This document shows, in pieces, positions 45,950 to 56,121 of a DNA stretch of 64,000 nucleotides (positions within the stretch are counted from its first letter, which is position 1; every line of letters starts with the position of its first letter). Origin of the DNA: Pezicula radicicola (taxonomy: Eukaryota > Ascomycota > Leotiomycetes > Helotiales > Dermateaceae); assembly GCA_003008705.1 (NCBI GenBank), contig PDUO01000025.1:623709-687708 (forward strand), given 5' to 3'. The translations under genes and the position numbers were made by a program. Below the pieces are notes generated by a model, which was not told the origin of the DNA, did no database searches, and worked only from the letters and a program-made list of their open reading frames with translations.

Positions 45950-46179
45950 CCTAGACGTGCACATCAATCGTCAAACATGGTCTATGGGAGTATTATAACA
46001 AGTTATTGAGATCCTCTATTGATTTTCATAAGTCGATGTCATTTTAAAGATAACCCTGTAAGTACTCCGTAACACCACCTCATCTGATGCAATTACATAG
46101 GAAATATTTCTGTCATTCAATATATACAGATGTTTACATCTTCAACGCTTACAAAAGCAGCGACTGCGCCAAATGAGTC

Positions 46180-47811
46180 TCACGCCTTAAGCTTGTTCCA
46201 AAGCCACCAGGCGAATTGGACGCTCTTGTCATCTAGTGCCCAAGATAAGAAGCGTGCGACAATAATAGTAACAATATATACTGGGATGGCAGCAACAGTA
46301 GTAGCCGTTAAATGCTGCCATGCCGTGTTGTCACCGATCCAGTTCGCTGTATAGACAGTCCATAGGTGCCATCCAAGTGTATGAAGGAATGGCCCATGGA
46401 CGAGGTAAAGTGAAAATGATATCTTTCCCAAGAATTTGGCTAGTCTTGTTGTGAAAATTGACTGTAGACATTTTGCGTTGTCGATGGTGAAAACGAGGTG
46501 AATTGCTGAGGCGGCAGTCCGGTAATCAATACTAGTCTCTCCCTTACTGATGTTGTATAGAGCTACAATGAAATTTGCCGTCCAAAACAGATCAAGAATA
46601 CTATGACCAATTATTGTAACGGTAAAGAAACGGGCGATGTTTGCCACATGTCGTTTGCACCTTTTCAGCGGTGATCTATGGCAAGCAGGCGAAGACGATT
46701 CGAGCTCAGGCATTATACCACCAATTAGCTTGTCCTTCCACTCCTCTCGAGCGTAGTGCATATCGGCCAAAAGGGTGCCACCCAGGAAGAGAACAATGTT
46801 CAGCTCGTTATCATGAAACATTAACCACACAATTCCGGCGAGCAAAGCTAGACGGACATTTCGGCGGAGTGAGGCCAGCGCCAATATGACAACAAACACA
46901 ACCATAGATCCTTGATATTCGATCGGGATAGTCCACACGTTTGGATCATACGAGGTTACATAGTCGAGCGCCGGATATGTTGGCCTGATCATCTGGAATG
47001 GATTCGACACTTGTCTCCAAAATCCCCACCAATCCCAAAACTGCACGGAGAACTCGTCCCACTTAGGTGGCTGACGATGACGATCATTATGTCCAGTACC
47101 GTTATACAAGCCGGCATAGCTTGCTAGCATATCCCCAAAAGTCACCACCAATGTTGGGATATGCAGTCGCATCCATCGTCGAAACGTGGATGAGCTGAGG
47201 GACTGAAGAACCTTTCCATGACTTTGCCTGCGAGAGTGGCCGAACGAGCTGAAGCTGATAGAGAAGCCGGAGACGACGAAGAATATTGCAACCATACTCG
47301 GTCCAGCGTACCAGATTTTCCAAAATGGTAGTGTCACAAACCATTTTATGTTGAGGAATAAAATATTTCTTGTCGGATTGACAGGATTGAAGGGTTCGAA
47401 CATAATATTTGAATGATGAAAGACGACCATTAAACAGGCTACTCCTCGTAGTCCATCAAGCCATCCAGTTGAAGAGTGGGGGGGCTTTGTTACTATCGTT
47501 GATGTGCACGATGTATCGTTCATATCATATTTATGGATATTCGATGGCAGCCTTGATAAACATGGTACGTGCCGCCTATATCCAGACCATGCGGCACGAT
47601 GCACCCCAGAACTCTTCTTAATGCAGTCTTTTTCGTCGTCAAACATCAGCGGTTGCATGGCACCACTACTGTCCATGTCGTCGTCATCGTAGCAAGTACT
47701 ACTAGAGCTGTCGTCGTTTGAGTTAAAGCTAGTTCGAGCCTCCGCGGAATTTTGTTGGGTTTTGTATGCTGATGCTATTGGCATAGCGGCAGCATATCGA
47801 TCCTGAGACAT
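46180..47811 (-). CDS. Acyltransferase-3 family membrane protein
   Basis: Single-exon protein of 543 residues of the Acyl_transf_3 (OafA/NolL-like) family, integral membrane enzymes that O-acylate carbohydrates or other acceptors. A polar, Asp/Ser-rich N-terminus of ~110 residues precedes the core. The conserved opening is GWLDGLRGVACLMVVFHHSN, containing the family His. WYAGPSMVAIFFVVSGFSIS and RRWMRLHIPTLVVTFGDM follow, typical of fungal members. Further helices include MVVFVVILALASL and LLAGIVWLMFHDNELNIVLF, and near the end KFLGKISFSLYLVHGPFLHT, the usual last block. The start MSQDRYAAAMP at 47811 is the first ATG. The acceptor is unknown; fungal paralogues are widespread, some in biosynthetic clusters. 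Confidence 0.88.
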   Translation of the reverse strand: MSQDRYAAAMPIASAYKTQQNSAEARTSFNSNDDSSSSTCYDDDDMDSSGAMQPLMFDDEKDCIKKSSGVHRAAWSGYRRHVPCLSRLPSNIHKYDMNDTSCTSTIVTKPPHSSTGWLDGLRGVACLMVVFHHSNIMFEPFNPVNPTRNILFLNIKWFVTLPFWKIWYAGPSMVAIFFVVSGFSISFSSFGHSRRQSHGKVLQSLSSSTFRRWMRLHIPTLVVTFGDMLASYAGLYNGTGHNDRHRQPPKWDEFSVQFWDWWGFWRQVSNPFQMIRPTYPALDYVTSYDPNVWTIPIEYQGSMVVFVVILALASLRRNVRLALLAGIVWLMFHDNELNIVLFLGGTLLADMHYAREEWKDKLIGGIMPELESSSPACHRSPLKRCKRHVANIARFFTVTIIGHSILDLFWTANFIVALYNISKGETSIDYRTAASAIHLVFTIDNAKCLQSIFTTRLAKFLGKISFSLYLVHGPFLHTLGWHLWTVYTANWIGDNTAWQHLTATTVAAIPVYIVTIIVARFLSWALDDKSVQFAWWLWNKLKA

Positions 47812-49196
47812 GATTGTGAGATTTCGATGCCACAGTCTTTCTTTGCCGTTGAGGAAAGTCAGTGAATAAATTCGAATATGAGAGGACAGTTGGTTTACCT
47901 GAACTTGTGCCGACAGTATTCCTTGTCACCAAGAAGCAGAAGACATCAAACAACCCACTGAGATAATCGGGAGCGGCTGGCTTAGGTATTTATCTAGGTT
48001 CATCATTCATACCACACAACTGTCAATATTGGAAAACGGCAGGGCGTAATCCAGAACTTGATTGGTCTAATATGGTGGTACTTGGCATATTCCTACAGTA
48101 CATTTTCCATCAATGTGATAACCAAGAAGCTAGACGAACATATGCTCTCACAAAGGAATTGGCTGCTTTTAGGTTCATTAAGGTTAAATTAGATCGCCAT
48201 AAGCTCGTACATCAACCTTAATTGTTCAAACTAGAGTGGTGGCGCCGCCTCCAAGGAGGGATGACAATAGTAGTGGACCTCGCTTAAGGAGTCCAAAGCG
48301 CATTCTGCAACCAGAAGTCAGATCCCCAAAAAGAGAAAAAAACAAAAACAAAGCTTAGGTTTCTGTGAGTCCCGAAAGGTCAGAAACTTGCGAATATTTA
48401 TTTCATTGGTCCCAATGTTAAATTAGCAGTTAATAACGTCACTCTCAATACATCGGTTGATATAAATTCAGGGGAGCCAAGCTTGAGGCTTTTTTTTTTC
48501 TTTTTTTCAGCGACGTTCTGGTGAACTGCCAAGCACAGCCACAATACATTCAGTATTCAGCTGTGCCTTAGATATAGACTGTGTGAAGAAGAAAAGGGGG
48601 TAAGGAAGGAACTTGGTTTTGGGGTATATTGTCTTTACCCAAATAACCAAACCTCGGACTTAGTCAGGTGCTCTTAAGTCCAAAGACCAAAATCAATTTG
48701 CGTTTCATTCTATCTCTGCTGATCGGAAGCAGAATCTATGTTTCTTGATTTGCAATCATAATGCAGTGTGGTTTAGGGTCTCGTCCTCTCTATTCGCCAT
48801 CCTCAATCGGATCATAACGTGAGCCATTTCCACGTGATTCCATCATGTGAAATTTATTCCCGTGACAACAGTCTTTTCGCAACCTACAGGGGCCGTACTC
48901 GCAAGCACAAAATATAGAGAGCAATAAATTATCTCTCCATACTGAGGTCAACGGCTTTCCCCGAAATAACCGGGGTGGTTGAAATCCCACTTGCTCATAG
49001 ATACGCCGTTTGTGTCACACTAATTTAGCGAACCCTGAACACGTCGAACTGCAGATTTCCCCCTCAAGGTTCAACAGTTCCAATGTACCTACCTACCTAG
49101 CTTATTTCTCACTTAAAATCTTGCCACAAGTACTAAGTCTTGGTTGAGTACCTGTTTACAATAACTCTAGTTGCACTATTTTCGTAAATCATAAAC
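47812..49196. other. Intergenic, nothing recognised
   Basis: 1.4 kb between the divergent acyltransferase and 6PGDH-like genes. A T-rich run lies near 48489-48508. Short frames only. Confidence 0.4.
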
Positions 49197-50714
49197 ATGG
49201 AGTATCTAGTAACACTAAAAATGGATGGATCGGTATGTTCACCTACAGGATACCTCAGGGGTTCGAAATTTAGAAGACTTTGAAACTTATTGTTAATAGG
49301 TCTTGCAAACATGGGTCTTGCTATGGCTACGAACTTGCAGAAGCGGCTTGTGGGATTGGTGCACCAGCACTGAGTTACACGAATCGTACTATGACACGAG
49401 GAGTTGTACCTGAAGCGTTGAGAGGGAAACGTTGTGATACTATTGCTCTTGTTGTGCAGAAGTCGGATATTGTTTTTATATTGGTAGGTTGTCTAGAAGT
49501 TATTGTTCTTGTTTTAGCATTGTTTGGTTTCTGCCTTTCACCGTATCTTCACAATTCAACAAGAGGGGTGCCAGTGCATAAGCCTAAGACTCTCAGCCTA
49601 CCTACTTGATGATGCACTGCAAGGATTCTAGAGATGGAACTTGCTATGTTCACATTTCTTATTTGATTATCAAGATGCTTTAAATTGCTCAAGCTGAGTA
49701 TACAATAAGTAATCATGCTTCTGTACATAAGAAATTCAAATAGCAAAAAGGAATACCCACTAATAACATTAATCCCCAGATAAGTAATGATACCGTCCTC
49801 GAATCAATCACAAAAGAGATTCTAGATTCCGGATCAATTACAGGCAAAATTATAGTTGATACCTCAACAGTGCACCCAGATACAACAGTCGCAGTATCTA
49901 AAAGACTTTCAGCACAAGGTGCAATGTTTGTTGCCAGTAAGTTTTTGAAACTTCTATAAAAAATCGCACCATGATGCTAACAAATTTTGATAGATCCAGC
50001 TTTCGGAGCTACACCAGTCGCAGAAAGAGGACAACTTCTTTTCGCAATCGCAGGTCCAAATGCTGTTCTTGATGCCATCGCTCCTTTCATCAAAGGTAAT
50101 CTTACTCTTGGACGGGCTGTGACCAGACTCGGAGAAAATGTCAGCAGAGCTGGTACATTGAAAACAATAGGGTAAAATTGAAAATTCCTCTGCTAGTACT
50201 CTCAAAATAAACTTTTTGCTAATTTTATCCAAAAGAAACTTCATCACAGCAGGCATGGCTGAAATTATTTCCGAAGCACATGTACTCGCTGAGAAGACAG
50301 AACTCGGTACTGATGGTTTAGAAGCTCTGATTGAAGAGAATTATGGTGTTTATGCATATTCTATTTCTACTAGGATTACGAGTGGTGCTTATGCACCTCC
50401 TAGAGGTATGATACCTGCTTTAATTCACACTTTGATTCTCTGATCTAGCAGAATGCTAAATGTCAATAGATCAAGAACCAGTGTCTGATCTTATTTTGGC
50501 ACTCAAGGATGTTGGCCATGGTATCACGACTGCTGAGAATGTGGGAGTGAAATTGGAAGTTGCTGAAGTGGCGTTGTCGCATCTTAAAGAGGCGAAGAAG
50601 TTTTCTGATGAGCATGGTGGTAGGCCCTTGGATTCTTCTTCGATGTATGGTATTATTCGACAAAATTCGGGATTTTATTTTGAGTTGGATGTTGTTAAAT
50701 CGAGAGATGTTTGA
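49197..50714 (+). pseudogene. 6PGDH/3-hydroxyisobutyrate dehydrogenase-like gene, frame disturbed near 5' end
   Basis: NAD(P)-dependent beta-hydroxyacid dehydrogenase family. Conserved text is spread over exons: WIG|LANMGLAMATNLQ (intron 49219-49300), then SYTNRTMTRG and CDTIALVVQKSDIVFI in a different frame; SNDTVLESITKEIL, KIIVDTSTVHPDTTVAVSKR and AQGAMFVA|NPAFGATPVAERGQL; GNFITAGMAEIISEAHVLAE; then the C-terminal part ending VVKSRDV. Junctions from 49780 onward look normal. The Rossmann start and the SYTNRT block are one base out of register near 49340, and the WIGLA frame has no ATG while the nearest ATG (49197) is in another frame. I infer 5' decay or indel errors; the region 49780-50714 could still encode a truncated protein. 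Confidence 0.65.
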
Positions 50715-50879
50715 AGGGAGTTCTTGGTTTGAGGTAGAATCGATGAATATACAAATTATTTTGATTTCACCGATAGGAGAATGTCAGTAAATTCGACATC
50801 GGAACCTCAATATGGCCATGTTACAATTTTGTCTTTAGACCTATCAAGATAGTACGAAAGTAATAACATGAAACAGGGA

Positions 50880-51262
50880 CCCGTTCTAGTTCCCTTATTA
50901 ATTTTTACAACATCCCATGTCCACAGGTCAAAAGAACCTCACGAGCAACAGCAACTTCCTGAACGGCCAAATCCTGGTAAACCAAGGATGATCAAGGAGG
51001 TCATTAAGTGCGAGCCATGCGGAAGAAGCTCTCTCTCGCAAATATTTGTGCAATGTCTCTTCGGGAGAAATTGCTGCAGAAACATGGTATATCTCGAGTA
51101 ATAGCCATGCAGTTTGTCTATCATAGCAGCCATCGCCCAGACAGACAATGACTCGAATAGCGCAACTATATATCTCTCGCATAAGAGGTATTTGGCGATT
51201 CCTTTCATCTATATCATCCTGATTAATGTAGGGTGAGTCAATACCAAAGAAGGAACGAGCAA
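50880..51262 (-). pseudogene. HET-domain gene fragment
   Basis: Minus-strand remnant of a heterokaryon-incompatibility gene, opposite in orientation to the intact HET gene that follows. Readable text: YINQDDIDERNRQIPLMREI, SCAIRVIVCLGDG, SAWLALNDLLDHPWFTRIW, then a shift of one base to AVQEVAVAREVLLTCGHGML and a stop. INQDD, RVIVxLGD and PWFTRIW are hallmark HET motifs. The upstream part (SYxWG block) and the C-terminal half are missing. Truncation plus frameshift make it non-functional. Confidence 0.82.
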
Positions 51263-51672
51263 GTCACACACCCCAGCAGATGCTGAGGCTCGCTAAACTT
51301 ATTCATTCTTTTTCTGCAGCTTGATTTATGAATTCTTTCTTCTACCACCTCTAATGGATTCTATATAATTCCTCTTACTATGGCTATGTTAAAGCTTTTT
51401 AATAAGTTATTTATGTTAATAGTACTAATAAGTCAAATTATACCTTAGATGCTTATAATTTAAATTTTTCTACTTTAACTTCCTAGAATTTAAGTACAAT
51501 TTTTAGTAGGAAAAACCAGTAGTTTCCATATTCTAGAATATACGTATCTCGTACTTTCTAGTTTTGTTTCTACTTCCTATATACCGAGCTTAGATTCCGT
51601 TGCCAACCTGAGCCTGGTCTAACTCTCCGTACGCACTCAATCTACACCATCAACAAGAAAATCTGAACACAA
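51263..51672. other. AT-rich stretch upstream of the HET gene
   Basis: 51340-51560 is AT-rich with many TA steps, like RIP-affected sequence. The 5' leader of the HET gene follows (CACCATCAACAAGAAAATC). Confidence 0.45.
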
Positions 51673-53616
51673 ATGGATTTACAACAGTCCCAATACACGG
51701 AACTCGATACTGCCAGCCGACAGATCAGGCTGGCTCATATCAAGCCTGGAGCGTGGGATGATCCGATATCATGCGAATTACATACATGCTCGCTAAATTC
51801 ATCGCCAACTTACAAGACTTTGTCATATGTTTGGGGTGATCCAAAGGTTACCAAGCCGATTACTCTCGGTGGGTGTAAGTTTGAGGTTACGGTCAACTTA
51901 TATCAAGCCCTTCGACGGCTGCGACGCGCGGCTGAGACCCGGATCATTTGGATCGATGCTTTATGTATCAATCAAAAGGATTTGAATGAGCGAGCTCACC
52001 AGGTAGATTTGATGGGCACCATCTACAAATCCTGTAATGAAGTCTTGATTTGGCTTGGAGACACCGATGACGACAAACACGAAATCGACCTGGAAGCTTG
52101 GGAGGACATAGAGGACTTCGAGGACGGGGAGGAAGAAGAAGAAGAAGAAGGAAAATTTGATGGTGGCGACGAAGCACCTTTCACAACCAATGGCGCAAAG
52201 CACGCTTTTGACTTTCTGTACATTCTCTCGCTCAATAAGCATGTCCACGAGTCACCGTGCTTCATTCAAAAGACAAATTTAAAGTGGGATATCGCTGAGG
52301 AGTACAAAGCGGCTTTTACTGGGCTCCAGAGAATTATGGAAATGCCCTATTGGAGGCGAATGTGGATCGTCCAAGAGATCGTCTTATCTCCAGTTGCAAC
52401 TGTAGTTTGGGGTTCCGTAACCGCCCCTTGGGAAATCTTTGCCTCCGCAGCCACAAACGTCGAGGATCACAGTAATAGCTGTTGCCTGAACGAGTTGTCT
52501 ATATTATCCTTCAACACGTTCGGAAAATTCAACATCGCCGTCATGAGTGTAGAGGGTACGCGCTATTTTCGACAGGTTGGGCGCAATCTCGATATCTTTA
52601 GACTTCTCACCATATACTTTGACCGAGAGGCTACAGACCCTAAGGATAAGGTTTATGCCCTTTTGGGCCTGAGTACGTGGCATGACAAGAGCCGGATAGT
52701 ACCAGACTATAAACAGACTACAGCCAAGCTGTATGAAGACGTTACAATCCACATCATCAATTCCACAAAAAGTCTGCAGATCCTTACTGGCGATTGGAGG
52801 CATCATATAGATATCCCTTCTTGGGTCTCAGATTGGGTTCAACCTGAACCTAGTGGAGGGTTATGGAATGTGCGAATATGGGACACCATACGTTTTCACA
52901 GGTATGCTCAATATACGGCCACAAATACCAGTGTAACCGTAGAACTGGTTGCGAAGTCGATGTTGAAGGTAGAAGGAGCTCGAGTTGGTACAATAATTGG
53001 AGTCAGCACGTTGATGAGCTTCAAACCCGGGGAGAAAACTTTCCCGCTATGCAAGAAGGTATTGCTCTGGCTAAGGGAAAGCGAGAGGGATTATGTCAAA
53101 GTATTTGGGAGCGTAGGCACCTGGGAAGATACTTATTGGAGGATCTTATGTGGGGATATGTGGCAACCCCTTGAGGCTGGTAAAACGCGCGTACGGAGAA
53201 GAGCACGAACGGAGGATAGACGCGCATTTGAGTTGTGGAAGGCAGCTATCCTGGATGACAGGCAGCTTGATCTGATCCTACAAAGTGCTGACAACGCGCG
53301 TTTTCGATCCTTCCATGCATCAGTCCTCGGAGCGATCGCGAACAGGAGATTTTTCGTGACTCGAGGAGGCTTCTTAGGGCTAGGCCCAAATACAATGCAA
53401 GTTGGGGACGAAGTCTATGTTATCAACGGCTCAAGGGTTCCCTTTGTTCTGAGAAAGGCTGAGCGCTCTAATCTTGATGCGCAACTCGAAGATGAAAGCC
53501 AAACCATACCATTCCCGATTTTTCGTTTAGCCGGAGATTGCTATGTCCACGGCATTATGGACGGAGAAGTTTGCAAGGATGAGGATATCAGAGCTTATTC
53601 TTTGGTTCTGTGCTGA
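51673..53616 (+). CDS. HET-domain (heterokaryon incompatibility) protein
   Basis: Intact single-exon protein of 647 residues, a likely allorecognition or cell-death effector acting when incompatible hyphae fuse. HET motifs in order: TYKTLSYVWGD (~46-56), NLYQALRRLRR, IIWIDALCINQKDLNERAHQ (~90-110), EVLIWLGDTDDD, then MPYWRRMWIVQEIVL (~225) and DPKDKVYALLGLS (~330). The C-terminal third has FVTRGGFLGLGPNTMQVGD, VPFVLRKAE and RLAGDCYVHGIMDGE, the standard ending of long HET proteins. A purine-run acidic stretch (EEEEEEEGKFDGGDEAP) sits within the HET domain near residue 155 and may be hypervariable. The ATG at 51673 is clear. No N-terminal or C-terminal partner domain (NACHT, WD40) is attached. 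Confidence 0.92.
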   Translation: MDLQQSQYTELDTASRQIRLAHIKPGAWDDPISCELHTCSLNSSPTYKTLSYVWGDPKVTKPITLGGCKFEVTVNLYQALRRLRRAAETRIIWIDALCINQKDLNERAHQVDLMGTIYKSCNEVLIWLGDTDDDKHEIDLEAWEDIEDFEDGEEEEEEEGKFDGGDEAPFTTNGAKHAFDFLYILSLNKHVHESPCFIQKTNLKWDIAEEYKAAFTGLQRIMEMPYWRRMWIVQEIVLSPVATVVWGSVTAPWEIFASAATNVEDHSNSCCLNELSILSFNTFGKFNIAVMSVEGTRYFRQVGRNLDIFRLLTIYFDREATDPKDKVYALLGLSTWHDKSRIVPDYKQTTAKLYEDVTIHIINSTKSLQILTGDWRHHIDIPSWVSDWVQPEPSGGLWNVRIWDTIRFHRYAQYTATNTSVTVELVAKSMLKVEGARVGTIIGVSTLMSFKPGEKTFPLCKKVLLWLRESERDYVKVFGSVGTWEDTYWRILCGDMWQPLEAGKTRVRRRARTEDRRAFELWKAAILDDRQLDLILQSADNARFRSFHASVLGAIANRRFFVTRGGFLGLGPNTMQVGDEVYVINGSRVPFVLRKAERSNLDAQLEDESQTIPFPIFRLAGDCYVHGIMDGEVCKDEDIRAYSLVLC

Positions 53617-55173
53617 TGGATTGTAGAAGGTGGTTGAAGGACATATCATAACTTAGGTACAGTGATGAAAAGGCATGATAGAAATTAATTTACTTGAGTT
53701 GTGCCGGTAATTTGGTTAATTGACAAGAGGGGAGCGAGAAGGGATACCTCTGCCGACTACTTTGATAGGTTGAAAGTTGTAGCTGTGAGTGGTCTTCTGG
53801 TATCGTAAACCTCGGGGCTTTGTGCACAGAGAAATGGTATATGGAGACGAGGCAAAGATAAATCTTCGGAGGAAGGCAAGTGGTCTACCGGAGATAAATG
53901 GTTCACTAGAGAATATGATAACGCGATGAGTTGAAACATCAGAAAGGTGTATAGCCAAGTTTTGCACAATGTTATTCCCAGATCGAATAGGGTAAGCATC
54001 ACTGATTCTAAAGGGCGTCAGAAGAGACCTTAAGATTCGTGCCCTTCAAAGCAGGAATACGTAGATCGGGACAATGAGCAGGCAAGGCGACGCGAAGGCA
54101 GAATTGTGCATAGAACGAAACCTCTTACAGCAGAATATAGAGGTCCAAGCCTCAAGTTTCCACGGTATCTCGTTTGATGTCGATCCACAAGAAGAACTCC
54201 CTCCTAGGGACTGAAAATAATCTTAGTTTATGACATCGGCTCCTTAATATGCTGGCCACTGTCCAGGTACTGCTGAAATTATTGTCACTAATAGTTATAT
54301 CTTCTACTGCGAGCTGATCATCCCATGTATAACTAATGGCTTCGAAACATGGAGCGCCATGTAAAGGAACTTCGATAAGCTCATACCGAATTCTGAAATA
54401 CTAGTGTCTACGAAGGCAAAGAAGTCTTATGTGTTGTTTCTGTAAATTTTTGTATGCGTAACAGGCCTTCATCTTTGGCACTAAGATTTTGTAGCCACCA
54501 AGTGTGTTTCAAGGTTCTGCAACGCACTTAACGCAGCAAAAAAAATATAAGATTAATTTGTGGCTGCACAATGGAAGCAATAAGCCAGAATATTGCACGT
54601 ATGCTCTCTAATAAGATATCCAGACCTTGCCAAACGGATTTTCTGACCATTACAGCCTGCAAACGGATCATCATCAACTGGGCTATTAACAATAGGAAGG
54701 CTTCTGTCTCCCATGACATAAGTTCACCTTTGAGTTCGTCTCGACTTATGCTAGCGGAACCCCAGGACGGTTGGTAACATGTTGGCCTTCCAACATTGTA
54801 CAAGAGTGACATAGTCCACCAGAGTGATGTAACTATCATTCTCATGAGGATCTCTTTCAGGAGTGTGAATGGAAGCTCACTCCCCCTCGTTGCATCGTTC
54901 ATAATGCTGCAAAAGAAGAATAATTCGCTCGTTCGTTTGCTGCATAATTTGGTCATCGTTAAATGTCGACCCTAACTTTGTGTTTCTTGAGATGAAGATT
55001 TATATGAGATTATTTTGAAGAGAGGAATCGAATCATGGTGGTGAACGTGGGTGACGATAAGGCTGCATAGTTGGAAAAATCAACCACTCGGTTAAATGCA
55101 CAATCATGTCATCTAATATCATGTAAACTACCTAGCTGAGTTTACTATGAACTTCAAAACACTCCGTACCAAA
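53617..55173. other. Intergenic; only doubtful frames
   Basis: 1.55 kb. Minus-strand frames at 53716-53967 (83 codons) and 54528-54956 (142 codons) are the only ones of note; the latter is listed separately. No repeat or RNA gene recognised. Confidence 0.4.
54528..54956 (-). other. Doubtful 142-codon ORF with hydrophobic segments
   Basis: Starts with ATG (MTKLCSKRTSELFFFCS) and includes hydrophobic stretches (EAFLLLIAQLMMI, AIFWLIASIVQPQINLIFF). There is no recognisable family, no intron signals and no codon pattern that I can judge. It may be chance or a fragment. Confidence 0.2.
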
Positions 55174-55743
55174 TCACAAGATCTTTTTATCAGCTACAAA
55201 GTCCTTATCATAGCCAATCATCATCCTCGACTCCTTTGTCTTTGAAAACTTCTCTCCATCGGGTACGACAAGACGCTGGTACTCGGGATCCTGCCACATC
55301 TTACTAAAATCAGGAGATATAATAAAGAGACGATTACGAATGTACTTACCGCCATTAGATCCTCCATCGATTCAAACCAAAGATTGACTTCACCATCATA
55401 TTCTGACATAGGAAGACCTTGTTCAGCGAATGTATCGGTGAGGGTTTTATTAACGTGGAACTATATCGTGTTTCATTTAGTTGATTGGATAGGCTGAAGT
55501 ACAGTTCATCCTGATACGGACCTGGGAGAACTTGATTAACTTCTCCTTCACAATTGGAACACCTAGGAATATTTCTGCGTGACGTCCCTCCCAGCTGAAT
55601 TCAGATTATCAGTGACAGCTCTCATGTAAAAATATATGGGACTATAGATGGAAGTTTGTTGTAGGTTCAGCTTACTAGCTAAAGAATTCTTCGTATGTAA
55701 GCGTATCTAGCTTCTTTATTAGAAGGGTTACTCTGACGGCCAT
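55174..55743 (-). CDS. EthD-domain small protein
   Basis: A four-exon gene of about 125 residues. Exons 55743-55676, 55594-55522, 55460-55350 and 55299-55174, joined by introns of 46-81 bp. The protein starts MAVRVTLLIKKLDTLTYEEF and continues with SYWEGRHAEIFLGVP, the typical (Y/F)W...HA core of EthD ferredoxin-like dimeric alpha+beta barrels. The second half has YDGEVNLWFESMEDLMA, MWQDPEYQRLVVPDGEKF and SRMMIGYDKDFV, matching the E(F)-W...F....F....D blocks of the family. EthD-like proteins are small enzymes or accessory proteins in polyketide tailoring and degradation pathways; no such pathway is visible next to it. The frame is clean across all junctions, so the gene looks functional. Confidence in the acceptor of the last intron (TAAG) is moderate. 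Confidence 0.78.
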
Positions 55744-56121
55744 ATCTGATATTATTGGAAGAGAATATGGATATTTTTGCTGTATTTGATTGGAATACTC
55801 TAGGGTTTGTGAATGAGACACGATTAGTGTTGCTTAGAAGAGGGCACTCGTATATTTAAAGTTGGGGTCGGGACAATTACTCGTAGCGAACCGAATTGAT
55901 TTCAAAGCAGAAGTGCACGTATGATACGAGTTTCTATACCATCTTTCATTGGCCACCGAATTGTATTTCCTAGTGGTGATTTTCAATGGCGGACTCTTAC
56001 CAATTTGTCAGCATATAAACTAGGGAGTATCGCTATCATGCTGGCCTGAGTGGGGATTTCATAATGATTTTTATTTGATATCCTGATGAGGTTTCGTAGG
56101 AATAGTGTTTTAGCAATATTT
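55744..56121. other. Intergenic, nothing recognised
   Basis: Short region between two minus-strand genes, containing the EthD gene promoter and the 3' side of the ankyrin gene. Confidence 0.4.

Noticed and set aside
46641..47692. Plus-strand frames opposite the acyltransferase gene
   Set aside because: Antisense shadows of a clear membrane-protein gene.
53716..54002. Two overlapping minus frames of ~82 codons
   Set aside because: Text looks partly protein-like (RGLRYQKTTHSYNFQPIKVV) but I could not link it to a family or a gene structure.
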